DNA of 64,000 bases from CBDFLA01 sp965248915 (GTDB lineage Bacteria; Pseudomonadota; Alphaproteobacteria; M2410). Positions 1-7,667 of the stretch are shown here, in pieces. Position numbers and translations under genes: made by a program. The notes beneath the pieces were generated by a model. That model saw nothing but the letters and a program-made list of their open reading frames with translations, was not told the origin of the DNA and made no database searches. Every line of letters begins with the position of its first letter. The stretch's first letter is position 1. The stretch is taken from positions 3,038,001-3,102,000 of the forward strand of contig OZ252216.1 in the NCBI GenBank assembly GCA_965248915.1. The letters run 5' to 3'.

Positions 1-1
1 C

Positions 2-1324
2 GGTATCAAGTCGTCTCGGGTCATCGGCCTCGCTGACGACATTGCTCGCTCCATGAGCGCTATCTCAGCCCGGGTCGCAGTTGTACCCGGGCGCAATGTC
101 ATTGGCATTGAACTCCCCAATGCCGGCCGTGAGATGGTCTATCTTCGCGATCTTCTGTCTTCGAGAGATTATGAGCGGACCTCCATGAACCTGCCTCTGG
201 CTTTGGGCAAAGACATCTCAGGCGAGCCGGTTATCGACGATATCACCGGTATGCCTCACCTGCTGGTCGCTGGAACCACCGGATCGGGTAAATCCGTCGC
301 CATCAACACCATGATCCTCTCATTGCTGTACCGGCTGTCGCCCAGCCAATGCCGCCTCATTCTCATTGATCCGAAGATGTTAGAGCTCTCTGTCTATGAC
401 GGCATCCCGCACCTCCTGTCCCCCGTGGTCACCGATCCTCGCAAAGCCATCGTGGCGCTCAAATGGGTGGTGCGCGAAATGGAGGACCGCTACCGAAAAA
501 TGTCCAAATTGGGCGTTCGCTCCATTCGCGGTTTCAATGAAAGGGTCGCTGAGGCTCAAGAAACTGGCGAGCAATTGACCCACACAGTCCAAACCGGCTT
601 TGACCGCGACACCGGTCAGCCTATTTATGAAACCCAGGAAATCGCCCTCGAACACATGCCTTTCATCGTCGTGGTGATCGATGAAATGGCAGATCTCATG
701 ATGGTGGCAGGAAAAGACATTGAGAACGCCGTTCAGCGTTTGGCTCAAATGGCCCGGGCCGCCGGTATTCACCTCATCACGGCAACCCAACGACCAAGTG
801 TCGATGTCATAACTGGAACGATCAAAGCGAATTTCCCAACCCGGATTTCCTTCCAGGTCACGTCAAAGATCGACAGTCGGACCATCTTAGGCGAGCAAGG
901 AGGCGAACAGCTACTCGGCCAAGGCGACATGCTCTATATGGCCGGCGGTGGCCGCATTCACAGGGTGCACGGGCCCTTTGTGTCGGATTCCGAAGTCGAA
1001 AAAGTGGTCAAGTTCCTCAAAAAACAAGGCCGACCTGAATATCTCGACGACATTACCGAGGAGCCAGAAGGCGGCGGTCCCAGCGACATGTACGGCCTCT
1101 TCCAAGATGAGGCGGCCAGTGCCGGGGATGAGCTTTACGACCGTGCGGTGGCGATCGTCGCCCAGGACGGCCGGGCATCGACCTCCTATATCCAGCGCAA
1201 ACTCCAGATTGGCTACAATCGCGCGGCCAGGATCATGGAACAAATGGAAGAAGAAGGGGTGGTCTCGCCTGCAAACAACGCCGGAAAACGTGAGGTTCTC
1301 GTGGGCGATTACTCAGACTATTAA
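2..1324 (+). CDS. ftsK: DNA translocase FtsK, C-terminal part (5' end outside window)
   Basis: This hexameric ATP-driven DNA pump couples chromosome dimer resolution and terminus segregation to cell division at the septum. The reading frame is open from base 2, so the N-terminal membrane and linker regions lie upstream of the window. The visible part has the Walker A motif GTTGSGKS (from base 272), a Walker B stretch FIVVVIDEMADLMM (about 664-705), the ATPase-core sequence ATQRPSVDVITGTIKANFPTR, and a C-terminal winged-helix gamma domain over the last ~65 residues (DELYDRAVAIV...RAARIMEQMEEEG), which in this family reads KOPS DNA signals. lolA follows 81 bases downstream, a common alphaproteobacterial arrangement. 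Very secure; only the missing N-terminus is unknown. Confidence 0.97.
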   Translation, partial: GIKSSRVIGLADDIARSMSAISARVAVVPGRNVIGIELPNAGREMVYLRDLLSSRDYERTSMNLPLALGKDISGEPVIDDITGMPHLLVAGTTGSGKSVAINTMILSLLYRLSPSQCRLILIDPKMLELSVYDGIPHLLSPVVTDPRKAIVALKWVVREMEDRYRKMSKLGVRSIRGFNERVAEAQETGEQLTHTVQTGFDRDTGQPIYETQEIALEHMPFIVVVIDEMADLMMVAGKDIENAVQRLAQMARAAGIHLITATQRPSVDVITGTIKANFPTRISFQVTSKIDSRTILGEQGGEQLLGQGDMLYMAGGGRIHRVHGPFVSDSEVEKVVKFLKKQGRPEYLDDITEEPEGGGPSDMYGLFQDEAASAGDELYDRAVAIVAQDGRASTSYIQRKLQIGYNRAARIMEQMEEEGVVSPANNAGKREVLVGDYSDY

Positions 1325-1405
1325 CCATAGTTACATTCAGATGAAGCCGACACATTTTAACGAGCGACCCTTGTTTTCGCCATACTGGCCCGGTATGTCA
1401 GAACC

Positions 1406-2068
1406 ATGAAAGTATCATCGCGTAAAATTTCAGGTCTGGTGGTTGCGATCACGACCCTGGTCATGGCACCCACGGCATCAGGCCCCTTGGCGGCGAAAAC
1501 CGCTACGGTCACTTTGAGTGCTGAGCAATCCCTACAGGTCGACAATGTCAGCGCATATTTAAATGGCTTAACCACCATGCGCGGCGACTTCCTGCAGATC
1601 AATCCAGACGGAAGTGCTGTAGAAGGCAAATTCTATATGCGCCGCCCGGGCCGGGTGCGCTTCGAATATGAAAACCCGCCCCTCACCCTTCTTTCCGACG
1701 GTGTTTGGGCCATGATCAATGACCGCGAAATTGAAAGCGTTGATCGCTACCCATTGCGGGAAACCCCTCTCCATTTGCTTCTCAAAAAGAACGTGAACCT
1801 GGTCAAGGACACCAACGTCATAGACGTTGCAACCGCCAATGGTCTGGTCGCTGTCACGGCCCTTGAGGACGAAGGGATTGCCCAAGGTCAGCTGACCATG
1901 GTGTTTTCTGAACCCAATCTCGAACTACGTTATTGGCAAGTGATCGACGCCCAGGGCGAACGGATCACAGTCTCTCTAAAGAACGTCGAGACCGGCATGA
2001 AGCTTGATCCCGCCCTCTTCATCCCAGAAGAAGGCGACTTCTTTGACGAAGACGAAGATTGGGACTAA
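1406..2068 (+). CDS. lolA: Outer-membrane lipoprotein carrier protein LolA
   Basis: LolA is the periplasmic chaperone that takes lipoproteins from the LolCDE transporter and delivers them to the outer membrane. The 220-residue product starts with a signal peptide (basic MKVSSRK, then a hydrophobic stretch to about residue 29). The mature part has the LolA pattern: a segment near TTMRGDFLQINPDGS, then FYMRRPGRVRFEYENPP, then a line of short beta strands. The C-terminus is acidic (EEGDFFDEDEDWD). A TTAACCAT motif lies at the ftsK stop codon about 80 bases upstream. The family call is secure; no strong Shine-Dalgarno is visible before the chosen ATG. Confidence 0.93.
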   Translation: MKVSSRKISGLVVAITTLVMAPTASGPLAAKTATVTLSAEQSLQVDNVSAYLNGLTTMRGDFLQINPDGSAVEGKFYMRRPGRVRFEYENPPLTLLSDGVWAMINDREIESVDRYPLRETPLHLLLKKNVNLVKDTNVIDVATANGLVAVTALEDEGIAQGQLTMVFSEPNLELRYWQVIDAQGERITVSLKNVETGMKLDPALFIPEEGDFFDEDEDWD

Positions 2069-2536
2069 GTCGCCCACCTCTTTATTACAGGGACACGTTT
2101 GTTAACACTCCATTTACTACAAAATAGTGGTGCCGACGGCACTGCGGTTCTGGCATTGCAACGAGTTCACGCAGTCTCACGCCCATGAATTGCCGATCCG
2201 CTTCCGCGATGGTTAATAAAGTATGACCAAGTAGGACTTACACTCAATTCATCTTCCGGTGGCATGAGGGAACGGAACCAAATTGTGGGTGGGTTCATTT
2301 TTTCTTTGACAATTTGATTGGTGACTCTGCAACACGCGCTATCCATAACCCGAAAACCACAGGGTCATTATGGAATCTCCTTGAAAACATTACAAAAATT
2401 TAAAGTTAACCCCAGGTGCAGAATGAATCGCAGAAATCTGCGAACCGCATCGTAACAATCGTAAATTTATGGTTAACAAAACGACCGAGATCGTACCCGC
2501 GAGTCAGATTCACATTGAAAATCTCGCAGATTTCCG
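2069..2536. other. Long non-coding region after lolA
   Basis: No convincing gene is visible. The stretch is AT-richer than its neighbours and carries repeated GTTAAC/GGTTAA motifs (about 2101, 2210, 2404, 2471), resembling CtrA half-sites; TTAA-CACTCCA-TTTA at 2102-2116 is one base from a full site. A weak terminator-like hairpin (GAACC 2275-2279 with GGTTC 2292-2296, then six T) could end lolA transcription. Two GANTC methylation sites (2501-2505 and 2507-2511) lie directly before the proposed small-RNA promoter. Confidence 0.5.
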
Positions 2537-2542
2537 TAGTTT
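2515..2542 (+). promoter_or_regulatory. Putative promoter of the small RNA at 2549-2700
   Basis: TTGAAA (2515-2520) is a good -35 element. TAGTTT (2537-2542), 16 bases further on, is a weak -10. They predict a transcript start near 2549, just before the first hairpin. Two GANTC sites lie within 14 bases upstream, and a TTAACC motif lies at about 2547-2552. CcrM/GcrA or CtrA control is inference only. Confidence 0.4.
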
Positions 2543-2548
2543 TAGGTT

Positions 2549-2700
2549 AACCGAATGAGACCAAGGTCGGATCGGCATTGCCCCCCCCGCTAGCAGGTCC
2601 GACCCTCATTCGTAAGCGTCGGCACATCCCCTACCGGCGCACGCGCCCTAGAAGCGCGAAATGCGCCCGGTCCCAACGCACGGCCGGGCGCTCTCTTTTT
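2549..2700 (+). ncRNA. Candidate structured small RNA with C-rich loops
   Basis: Four hairpins follow each other almost without linkers. H1 pairs 2552-2559 with 2605-2612 (8 bp) and 2565-2571 with 2598-2604 (7 bp), with a 5-nt bulge and a 26-nt loop containing eight consecutive C. H2 pairs 2616-2622 with 2634-2640 (7 bp, one U-G) and has the loop CACATCCCCTA. H3 pairs 2642-2646 with 2654-2658. H4 is a perfect 8-bp GC stem followed by a T-rich tail. C-rich exposed loops are typical of alphaproteobacterial sRNAs that bind ribosome-binding sites (for example GsrN and the CCUCCUCCC-loop families). I do not recognise the family. The 5' end is inferred; the 3' end is well supported. Confidence 0.7.
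2663..2700 (+). terminator. Rho-independent terminator of the small RNA
   Basis: GCGCCCGG (2663-2670) pairs perfectly with CCGGGCGC (2684-2691) across a 13-nt loop and is followed at once by TCTCTTTTT. This is the best intrinsic terminator in the window. No open reading frame ends nearby, which supports a non-coding transcript upstream. Confidence 0.85.
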
Positions 2701-2886
2701 GTCCACACCGCATTTCGACTACGACTGCTTATGGAAAGGTCCTTTCTGCAACAGTCAAGAACCAAGATACTCAAGGAATGGACGGCGCCATTCTGCTGAT
2801 CCTTTTCGCGCACGACCCAAGGCTGCAAATCCATAAGCATTCCAAAAAGACCCACGCACCTCTTTCTCAAAGGAGTGCTCCTTGGT
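2701..2886 (+). other. Leader-like region with short palindromes
   Basis: No gene is evident. There are perfect short inverted repeats at 2734-2746 (GAAAGG-T-CCTTTC) and 2870-2883 (AAGGAG-TG-CTCCTT). The second contains a Shine-Dalgarno sequence for the small ORF starting at 2887, so the ribosome-binding site could be masked by pairing. Overlapping reading frames on both strands here show no protein-like composition. Confidence 0.4.
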
Positions 2887-3018
2887 ATGACCGACTTGTC
2901 TCCTCAACGTCTTTCTGCAAGAAAGACCGCAATAGGCTCTCACCGCCCATCGAGACCCAGAAAACCCGGCAAGTGCGCTCGCGCGCAATACATGTCGGCC
3001 GAAATCTTGAGGACCTGA
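2887..3018 (+). CDS. Possible 43-codon upstream ORF coupled to the next gene
   Basis: ATG at 2887 is preceded by AAGGAG (2870-2875) at 11 bases. The frame runs 43 codons to a TGA that directly abuts the ATG of the next gene (TGAATG), an arrangement typical of translational coupling. The peptide is basic (many Arg/Lys, MTDLSPQRLSARK...) with no recognisable domain. A third inverted repeat, CTTTCT-GCA-AGAAAG, lies inside it at 2911-2925. It may be a regulatory leader peptide, a real microprotein, or chance. Confidence 0.35.
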   Translation: MTDLSPQRLSARKTAIGSHRPSRPRKPGKCARAQYMSAEILRT

Positions 3019-3627
3019 ATGTCTCACGACGACTTCGACCCTGACTTTGATGGCGAGATGTTTGAGCAACTCCTCGAAGAAATTCCAACACTCCTTCGCG
3101 TCAAGCGGTTTGCCCTCAATCTCGACCGGGTCCACTGGTATGCGAGCCTTGGTGACGCCCTTTCTGAAGAAACCATCGACACCGCCCGCAACTACCTTGA
3201 TCTTCTGGGCTTTCCAGAAGCCGCAGTCACGCCCATGACGTCCTTTGAGGAAGCCTCAGACGCTGCCCTCTCAATGGACCTGGACTCAGAGGCCTGGGCC
3301 CAGGAAGAACAATTGCGCGTTGGCTTGGTAGCCCGCACCCTTGAACAGATGGACGAAGCGGCCTTGAACGTGGCTTTGACCCACGCTTCTTCGCTCGCCT
3401 CAGACAACATCCGCGAGGCCCTAGAGGACATTGCCGCCATCTGGGATTTGGAGGAAGGTCCACTACTCAATTTGTTGACAGGTTCGGCGGTCCAGGCGGT
3501 CCATCACGCGGCCTTGGTGCTCACGGCTGGTGAAACCGATCCGCACCCCTTTGCCCATAAATTCCGCCTTTTTGAGGCCGGCAAATGGCCCATCGGCCTG
3601 GCTGGCCTGTCTTTCAACATTTTCTGA
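3019..3627 (+). CDS. Uncharacterised 202-residue acidic protein
   Basis: I do not recognise this protein. It is acidic and probably helical, with no signal peptide, membrane segment or cysteine motif; an N-terminal MSHDDFDPDFDGEMFEQLLEE patch is rich in Asp/Glu. The GAGGA before the ATG is a good ribosome-binding site. It sits between lolA and xthA, which are usually closer together in alphaproteobacteria, so it belongs to an accessory insertion. The stop is 21 bases before the xthA start, so the two may be co-transcribed. Confidence 0.75.
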   Translation: MSHDDFDPDFDGEMFEQLLEEIPTLLRVKRFALNLDRVHWYASLGDALSEETIDTARNYLDLLGFPEAAVTPMTSFEEASDAALSMDLDSEAWAQEEQLRVGLVARTLEQMDEAALNVALTHASSLASDNIREALEDIAAIWDLEEGPLLNLLTGSAVQAVHHAALVLTAGETDPHPFAHKFRLFEAGKWPIGLAGLSFNIF

Positions 3628-3648
3628 CCTTTAGGAGGTTTGCCCCTC

Positions 3649-4449
3649 GTGCCGTCTCTAAAACTTGCGACTTGGAATATCAATTCGGTGCGACTGCGGA
3701 TTGGATTGGTGGAGTCTTTCTTAAAGACCCATCAGCCAGATGTCCTGTGCCTTCAAGAAACCAAGGTCATGAATGACCTCTTTCCCCGGCAAGCCTTTGA
3801 GGACATGGGCTACCCGCACATGGCCATTAATGGTCAAAAGGGATACCACGGGGTCGCCACTGTTTCGCGGCAGCCTATCGACAAAATCTCCCACAAGAAT
3901 TTTTGCGGCAAAGACGATACCCGCCATGTTTGTGCTCATGTAGAGGGGGTGGAGATCCACAATTTCTATGTGCCAGCAGGGGGTGACGAGCCAAACCCTA
4001 AAACAAATGAGAAGTTTCAGCACAAACTGGATTTCTTGAAGGAGGCGACCCGCTGGTTCAAGAACCGAAAGGGTAAGAAAACCAACAAGTTAATACTTGT
4101 TGGCGACTTAAACATCGCCCCCCTGGAGCATGACGTCTGGTCTCACAAGCAGCTCCTCAAAGTGGTTTCCCACACCCCAATTGAGGTTGACCACCTCAAA
4201 GATTGGCAAGCTGCTCATAGCTTCATCGACATCACGCGCGAGTACACGCCGGATTCCGAAAAACTTTACACATGGTGGAGCTACCGGGCCCAAGATTGGG
4301 ACAAGGCGGACAAAGGTCGTCGCCTCGATCACATTTGGGTAACACCGGCGCTCGCAAATGCTCATCGCAAAATTGAGATTGTCCGAGAGGCCCGCGGTTG
4401 GGAGCGCCCATCAGATCACGTGCCGGTCATTGCTGAACTCAAGGTCTAG
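3649..4449 (+). CDS. xthA: Exodeoxyribonuclease III
   Basis: This AP endonuclease and 3'-5' exonuclease repairs abasic sites and damaged 3' ends. It belongs to the EEP (exonuclease-endonuclease-phosphatase) fold. Motifs in order are LATWNINSVRLR at the N-terminus, CLQETKV (metal-binding Glu), GVATVSR, ILVGDLNIAP (catalytic Asp and Asn), RLDHIWVTP and the terminal SDHVPVIAEL. The 266-residue length is normal. I chose GTG 3649 because AGGAGG (3633-3638) is ten bases ahead; the in-frame TTG at 3640 is only one base from it. Confidence 0.95.
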   Translation: MPSLKLATWNINSVRLRIGLVESFLKTHQPDVLCLQETKVMNDLFPRQAFEDMGYPHMAINGQKGYHGVATVSRQPIDKISHKNFCGKDDTRHVCAHVEGVEIHNFYVPAGGDEPNPKTNEKFQHKLDFLKEATRWFKNRKGKKTNKLILVGDLNIAPLEHDVWSHKQLLKVVSHTPIEVDHLKDWQAAHSFIDITREYTPDSEKLYTWWSYRAQDWDKADKGRRLDHIWVTPALANAHRKIEIVREARGWERPSDHVPVIAELKV

Positions 4450-4526
4450 CGCTGTATCCATGTGGAACCTTGGGCCATAACCATGGTTAACATGATTAAC
4501 GTGACACAATACTTTATTGAAAGCTT

Positions 4527-5351
4527 TTACCCTGTCCCCTTTTTTAAAATAGCGAGCGTTATCATTGATTCTGGCGGCTTGAGGCCCATCATTTGCAGCA
4601 AGGTAGGCGCGACCGCGGTTTGACAAAACCCGCCCTCCGTCAGGGTTCCAGAAGGTTTCCCGCCCCCAAACCAATAGAACGGCACAAGCCGAACATCGTC
4701 TTCGGTACCGCCGTGAAAACCGGCTGCATTCATTCCATGATCAGCGCTCACAACGACGTTGTAACCTAGGCCCTGCCAATAAGGCAGATAAAGCGAGATA
4801 ATCGCGTCCATGCTTGTTGCCTGTGTCTGATAACGCTCTGACGCCCCGCCATGGCAGTGACCCACATAGTCGCAGCCCATCGGATGAACCAAGAAATAGT
4901 CTGGTCGAAATCGCTCAATAACGGCGCTTGCCCGGCAGAAGAGTTCAGTGTCTGGGTAGGCATCAGACCGGTAGAACCGTCCATGTTGGATCGTCGCGTC
5001 CTCCGTGTCGCACTCGGCATCCCGGTAGGGGTCAAAGGTCCGGCCATTGTAAAGCTCCGAAATCCACCAATAGGCGGCTGCCCCTGTGCTTCCACCCTGA
5101 TCCCGTACCTCAGAGAAGACATTGGGATGCTGGGACGGTCGTGACATTTCATTTGACGTAATGCCGTGTTGCGCCGGCGTAAGCCCTGTATGGATTGTTT
5201 CATAGAGCGGGCGGCTCATTGAAGGGAGCGCAGACTTCAGCGCAACCCGCTGTGCTGCGCCGTGCGCCACTTGGCCTTCAAGAAAACCCATATGCCCAAG
5301 AGCAGTCTTAAGCCCAAGTCCATCGACCAGAATAAAGATGAGTTTTTTCAA
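4527..5351 (-). CDS. Alkaline-phosphatase superfamily (nucleotide pyrophosphatase/phosphodiesterase-like) protein
   Basis: This is a 274-residue metal-dependent phospho- or sulfo-ester hydrolase of unknown substrate. Visible hallmarks are the N-terminal FILVDGLGLK (metal-binding Asp), the ETIHTGLTPAQHG segment carrying the likely Thr nucleophile, VHPMGCDYVGHCHGG, and the metal-binding SADHGMNAAGFHGG. There is no signal peptide, so it probably acts in the cytoplasm. The start is TTG 5351, the only start after an in-frame stop. It converges with xthA and has the same orientation as the thioesterase upstream of it. Confidence 0.85.
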   Translation of the reverse strand: MKKLIFILVDGLGLKTALGHMGFLEGQVAHGAAQRVALKSALPSMSRPLYETIHTGLTPAQHGITSNEMSRPSQHPNVFSEVRDQGGSTGAAAYWWISELYNGRTFDPYRDAECDTEDATIQHGRFYRSDAYPDTELFCRASAVIERFRPDYFLVHPMGCDYVGHCHGGASERYQTQATSMDAIISLYLPYWQGLGYNVVVSADHGMNAAGFHGGTEDDVRLVPFYWFGGGKPSGTLTEGGFCQTAVAPTLLQMMGLKPPESMITLAILKKGTG

Positions 5352-5407
5352 CCGCTTATGCCTCTAAGAGCGTCGACCAAAGAACCATTGTGGCCCAAAT
5401 GCTTTTC

Positions 5408-5851
5408 CTACCTAGTCTTCAATGTCACAAAGCTAAAGGTCGAAGACCCCGTCGCGACAAGGGCGCCGTCTTCGTTGCTCAGCTCTGCCTCGACAAAGGC
5501 CACAGACTTTCCCCGCCGAATAACCCGGCCTTCGGCCAAGATGCGTCCTGGTTTCGCCGCCGCAAGAAAATTCGTTTTCATTTCAAGGGTTGGCGAAATC
5601 TGACCCCATTCAAGGGTCATACCGATCGCGATTGCCATCGCATCATCGAGCATTGCCGCGACCATGCCCCCTTGGATACCGCCCCACTTGTTGCAAAGGG
5701 CATCTGTCGCCCGAAAGGCCATGCGGGCAATCCCGGCCCCAGGATCAATTTCCAAGAGCTCAAGCCCTAAGAAGGCGCTTGCTGGTGAGGGTTTCTTCAA
5801 AATGGCTTGGATATTCGGCGGATAGTCACCGGCCTTGGTCGTATCGATCAC
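5408..5851 (-). CDS. PaaI-type hotdog-fold thioesterase
   Basis: This 147-residue protein is expected to hydrolyse acyl-CoA thioesters. The hotdog signature CNKWGGIQGGMVAAMLDDAMA is clear, with Gln where many family members have His (HGG); the QGG variant is a known subgroup. The later strands (RILAEGRVIRRGKSVAFVEAEL and DGALVATGSSTFSFV) also fit the family. Substrate unknown. The start is GTG. Confidence 0.85.
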   Translation of the reverse strand: MIDTTKAGDYPPNIQAILKKPSPASAFLGLELLEIDPGAGIARMAFRATDALCNKWGGIQGGMVAAMLDDAMAIAIGMTLEWGQISPTLEMKTNFLAAAKPGRILAEGRVIRRGKSVAFVEAELSNEDGALVATGSSTFSFVTLKTR

Positions 5852-5906
5852 AGGGTTAAGAGGCCTTTCAAATGGAGTTGCGCCGCCGTAGCACTCAAGG
5901 GGCGTT

Positions 5907-6749
5907 TCATGGTGATAGTGTCAGGCCTTCTCGTGCCACCACTGAGCCCGACCGCATGGTTTCAAGATCTTTGGTCACCTGGTCCATAAAGTCATCATTG
6001 TGGTCAGGGTCGTGGTGAAAGGCGACAAAGGTCTTTGCACCAGCAGCGTCTGCAAGGCGAACCCCTTGTTGCCAGGTCGAATGGCCAAAATCCGCAAAGC
6101 GCTCGAATTCCTCGTCTGTATAAGTCGAGTCATAGATAAAGATGCCGCAGCCCCGGATGAAATCGACGAGCCCTTCGTCAAGTTCACCGGGCACATGATC
6201 CGTGTCCGTGATGTAGCAGATACTTCGCCCATCGCACTCAATGCGGTAACCCGTCGCCCCATTGGGATGGCTGAGGGAATGTGTTCTGATCACCGCGTCT
6301 TCGTCAAGTGTCAATGTTTCACCGCAAGCAAAATCTTCAAACTGCGTTTCAGCCTCAAAGACCCCGACATCCATGGGCAAAACTGGAGCCACCATAATGT
6401 TTTCCAACGCCGCTTTGGCGCCGCATCCAAAGGTCTTGTGGCCAGAGCGAACTCGGAATGTGTTCTGACCGCAATAAAACGGTTTGAAGAAAGGCAATCC
6501 GCACACATGATCGAGATGGGTATGGGTGAGAAAAATATCGATGTCCAACGGCCGTTCAGCCATCAACTGGTTGCCCAGCTCGCGAATGCCCGTGCCGCCA
6601 TCAAAGATGATGCGGCGAGACCCACACATCACCTCGAGACATGATGTGTTGCCCCCGTATTTAAGAACCTCCGGCCCAGAACACGGCACACTGCCACGCA
6701 CACCCCAAAAGCGTACGCTAAATGCCTTGTTTTCTGGGGATTTATCCAT
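5907..6749 (-). CDS. Metallo-beta-lactamase-fold hydrolase (PhnP/RNase Z-like)
   Basis: This 280-residue cytoplasmic hydrolase has the MBL metal motif THTHLDHVCGLPFF, the opening SVRFWGVRGSVPCSG and the core GGNTSCLEV found in the PhnP/phosphoribosyl cyclic phosphodiesterase-like branch. Downstream ligands include YITDTDHVPGE and FGHSTWQQGV. The ATG at 6749 is preceded by AAGGAG at five bases. It starts nine bases after the response-regulator stop, so the two form an operon and the hydrolase may act in the same signalling pathway. Substrate not predictable. Confidence 0.87.
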   Translation of the reverse strand: MDKSPENKAFSVRFWGVRGSVPCSGPEVLKYGGNTSCLEVMCGSRRIIFDGGTGIRELGNQLMAERPLDIDIFLTHTHLDHVCGLPFFKPFYCGQNTFRVRSGHKTFGCGAKAALENIMVAPVLPMDVGVFEAETQFEDFACGETLTLDEDAVIRTHSLSHPNGATGYRIECDGRSICYITDTDHVPGELDEGLVDFIRGCGIFIYDSTYTDEEFERFADFGHSTWQQGVRLADAAGAKTFVAFHHDPDHNDDFMDQVTKDLETMRSGSVVAREGLTLSP

Positions 6750-6758
6750 CAAAACTCC

Positions 6759-7445
6759 TTACGGCACCAACTTGTAACCGCCGGGCTCGGTGACCAAAAG
6801 TTCCGCATTTGAGGGATCTCGTTCAACCTTTTGCCGCAACCGATAAATGTGGGTTTCCAGCGTATGGGTTGTGACGCCCGAATTGTAACCCCAGACTTCG
6901 TGCAGAAGCGTATCCCGACCGACCACCTTGTCACCCGCTCGGTACAAAAATTTGAGGATTGAAGTTTCCTTTTCCGTCAATCGGACCTTCTTATCGTCAT
7001 CGCCCAACAGCATCTTTGCCGATGGCTTGAACGTGTAAGGCCCAATCTTGAATATCGCATCTTCACTTTGTTCGTGACTGCGCAAATGAGCCCTCAAGCG
7101 CGCCAACAAAACCGCGAAGCGAAACGGTTTCGTAACATAGTCGTTGGCGCCTGACTCCAATCCTAAGATTGTATCAGCATCCGTATCCGCACCCGTCAGC
7201 ATGATGATCGGGCAATTGACATTGTTCTTTCGAAGCGTCTTACAGACCTCTCGTCCGTCAGCCTCTCCCAGAGCCACGTCAAGCAAGATTAGGTCGTGCG
7301 GACCCTGGCGCGCCTTTTCAAGACCGGTAGCAGCGCTATCGGCCTCCTCGACATCAAATTCATCGTGCAAAGAGAACTGCTCTTGCAAGGCCTCTCGCAG
7401 CGCCGGATCGTCATCGACAATCAAAATCTTTTTGACTGAGCTCAT
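6759..7445 (-). CDS. OmpR/PhoB-family response regulator
   Basis: This is a 228-residue two-component regulator. The N-terminal receiver domain shows the acidic pair (ILIVDDDPALREAL), the phospho-acceptor Asp in LILLDVALGEADG, the conserved Thr (IIMLTGAD) and the Lys in YVTKPF. The C-terminal winged helix has VRLTEKETSILKFLYR and the recognition segment THTLETHIYRLRQKVE. GGAGG precedes the ATG. No histidine kinase is adjacent. It is not CtrA itself. Regulators of this type often sit near xthA in alphaproteobacteria. Confidence 0.93.
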   Translation of the reverse strand: MSSVKKILIVDDDPALREALQEQFSLHDEFDVEEADSAATGLEKARQGPHDLILLDVALGEADGREVCKTLRKNNVNCPIIMLTGADTDADTILGLESGANDYVTKPFRFAVLLARLRAHLRSHEQSEDAIFKIGPYTFKPSAKMLLGDDDKKVRLTEKETSILKFLYRAGDKVVGRDTLLHEVWGYNSGVTTHTLETHIYRLRQKVERDPSNAELLVTEPGGYKLVP

Positions 7446-7667
7446 TCATCCTCCTCCGATATTCCCGGTAGCAGAAGCCCCTGATTCCCTTCGCAATTCT
7501 CCCCAAACCTGATTTATATAGGAGACGCGAGCCTGACAAGCGCGTGTTACTGGTCACAGATTCCCACGATAGGGGTCTAAACCCTTCTGACAATAGAGTA
7601 TTTCAGGGCTCTACAGGTAACAAATACTGCCCCGAAATCACAATCTAGCGATATAGACTCCTCTGAC

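Noticed and set aside
2578..3135. Several overlapping open frames on both strands around the sRNA and its downstream gap
   Set aside because: They conflict with each other, lack good starts and overlap the terminator and the true gene at 3019.
4478..4489. 12-bp palindrome TAACCATGGTTA between xthA and the phosphatase gene
   Set aside because: Between convergent 3' ends with no T tail or partner motif; short enough to arise by chance.
7446..7667. Possible FMN riboswitch before ribA
   Set aside because: No conserved FMN-aptamer blocks could be found in the 222-base spacer.
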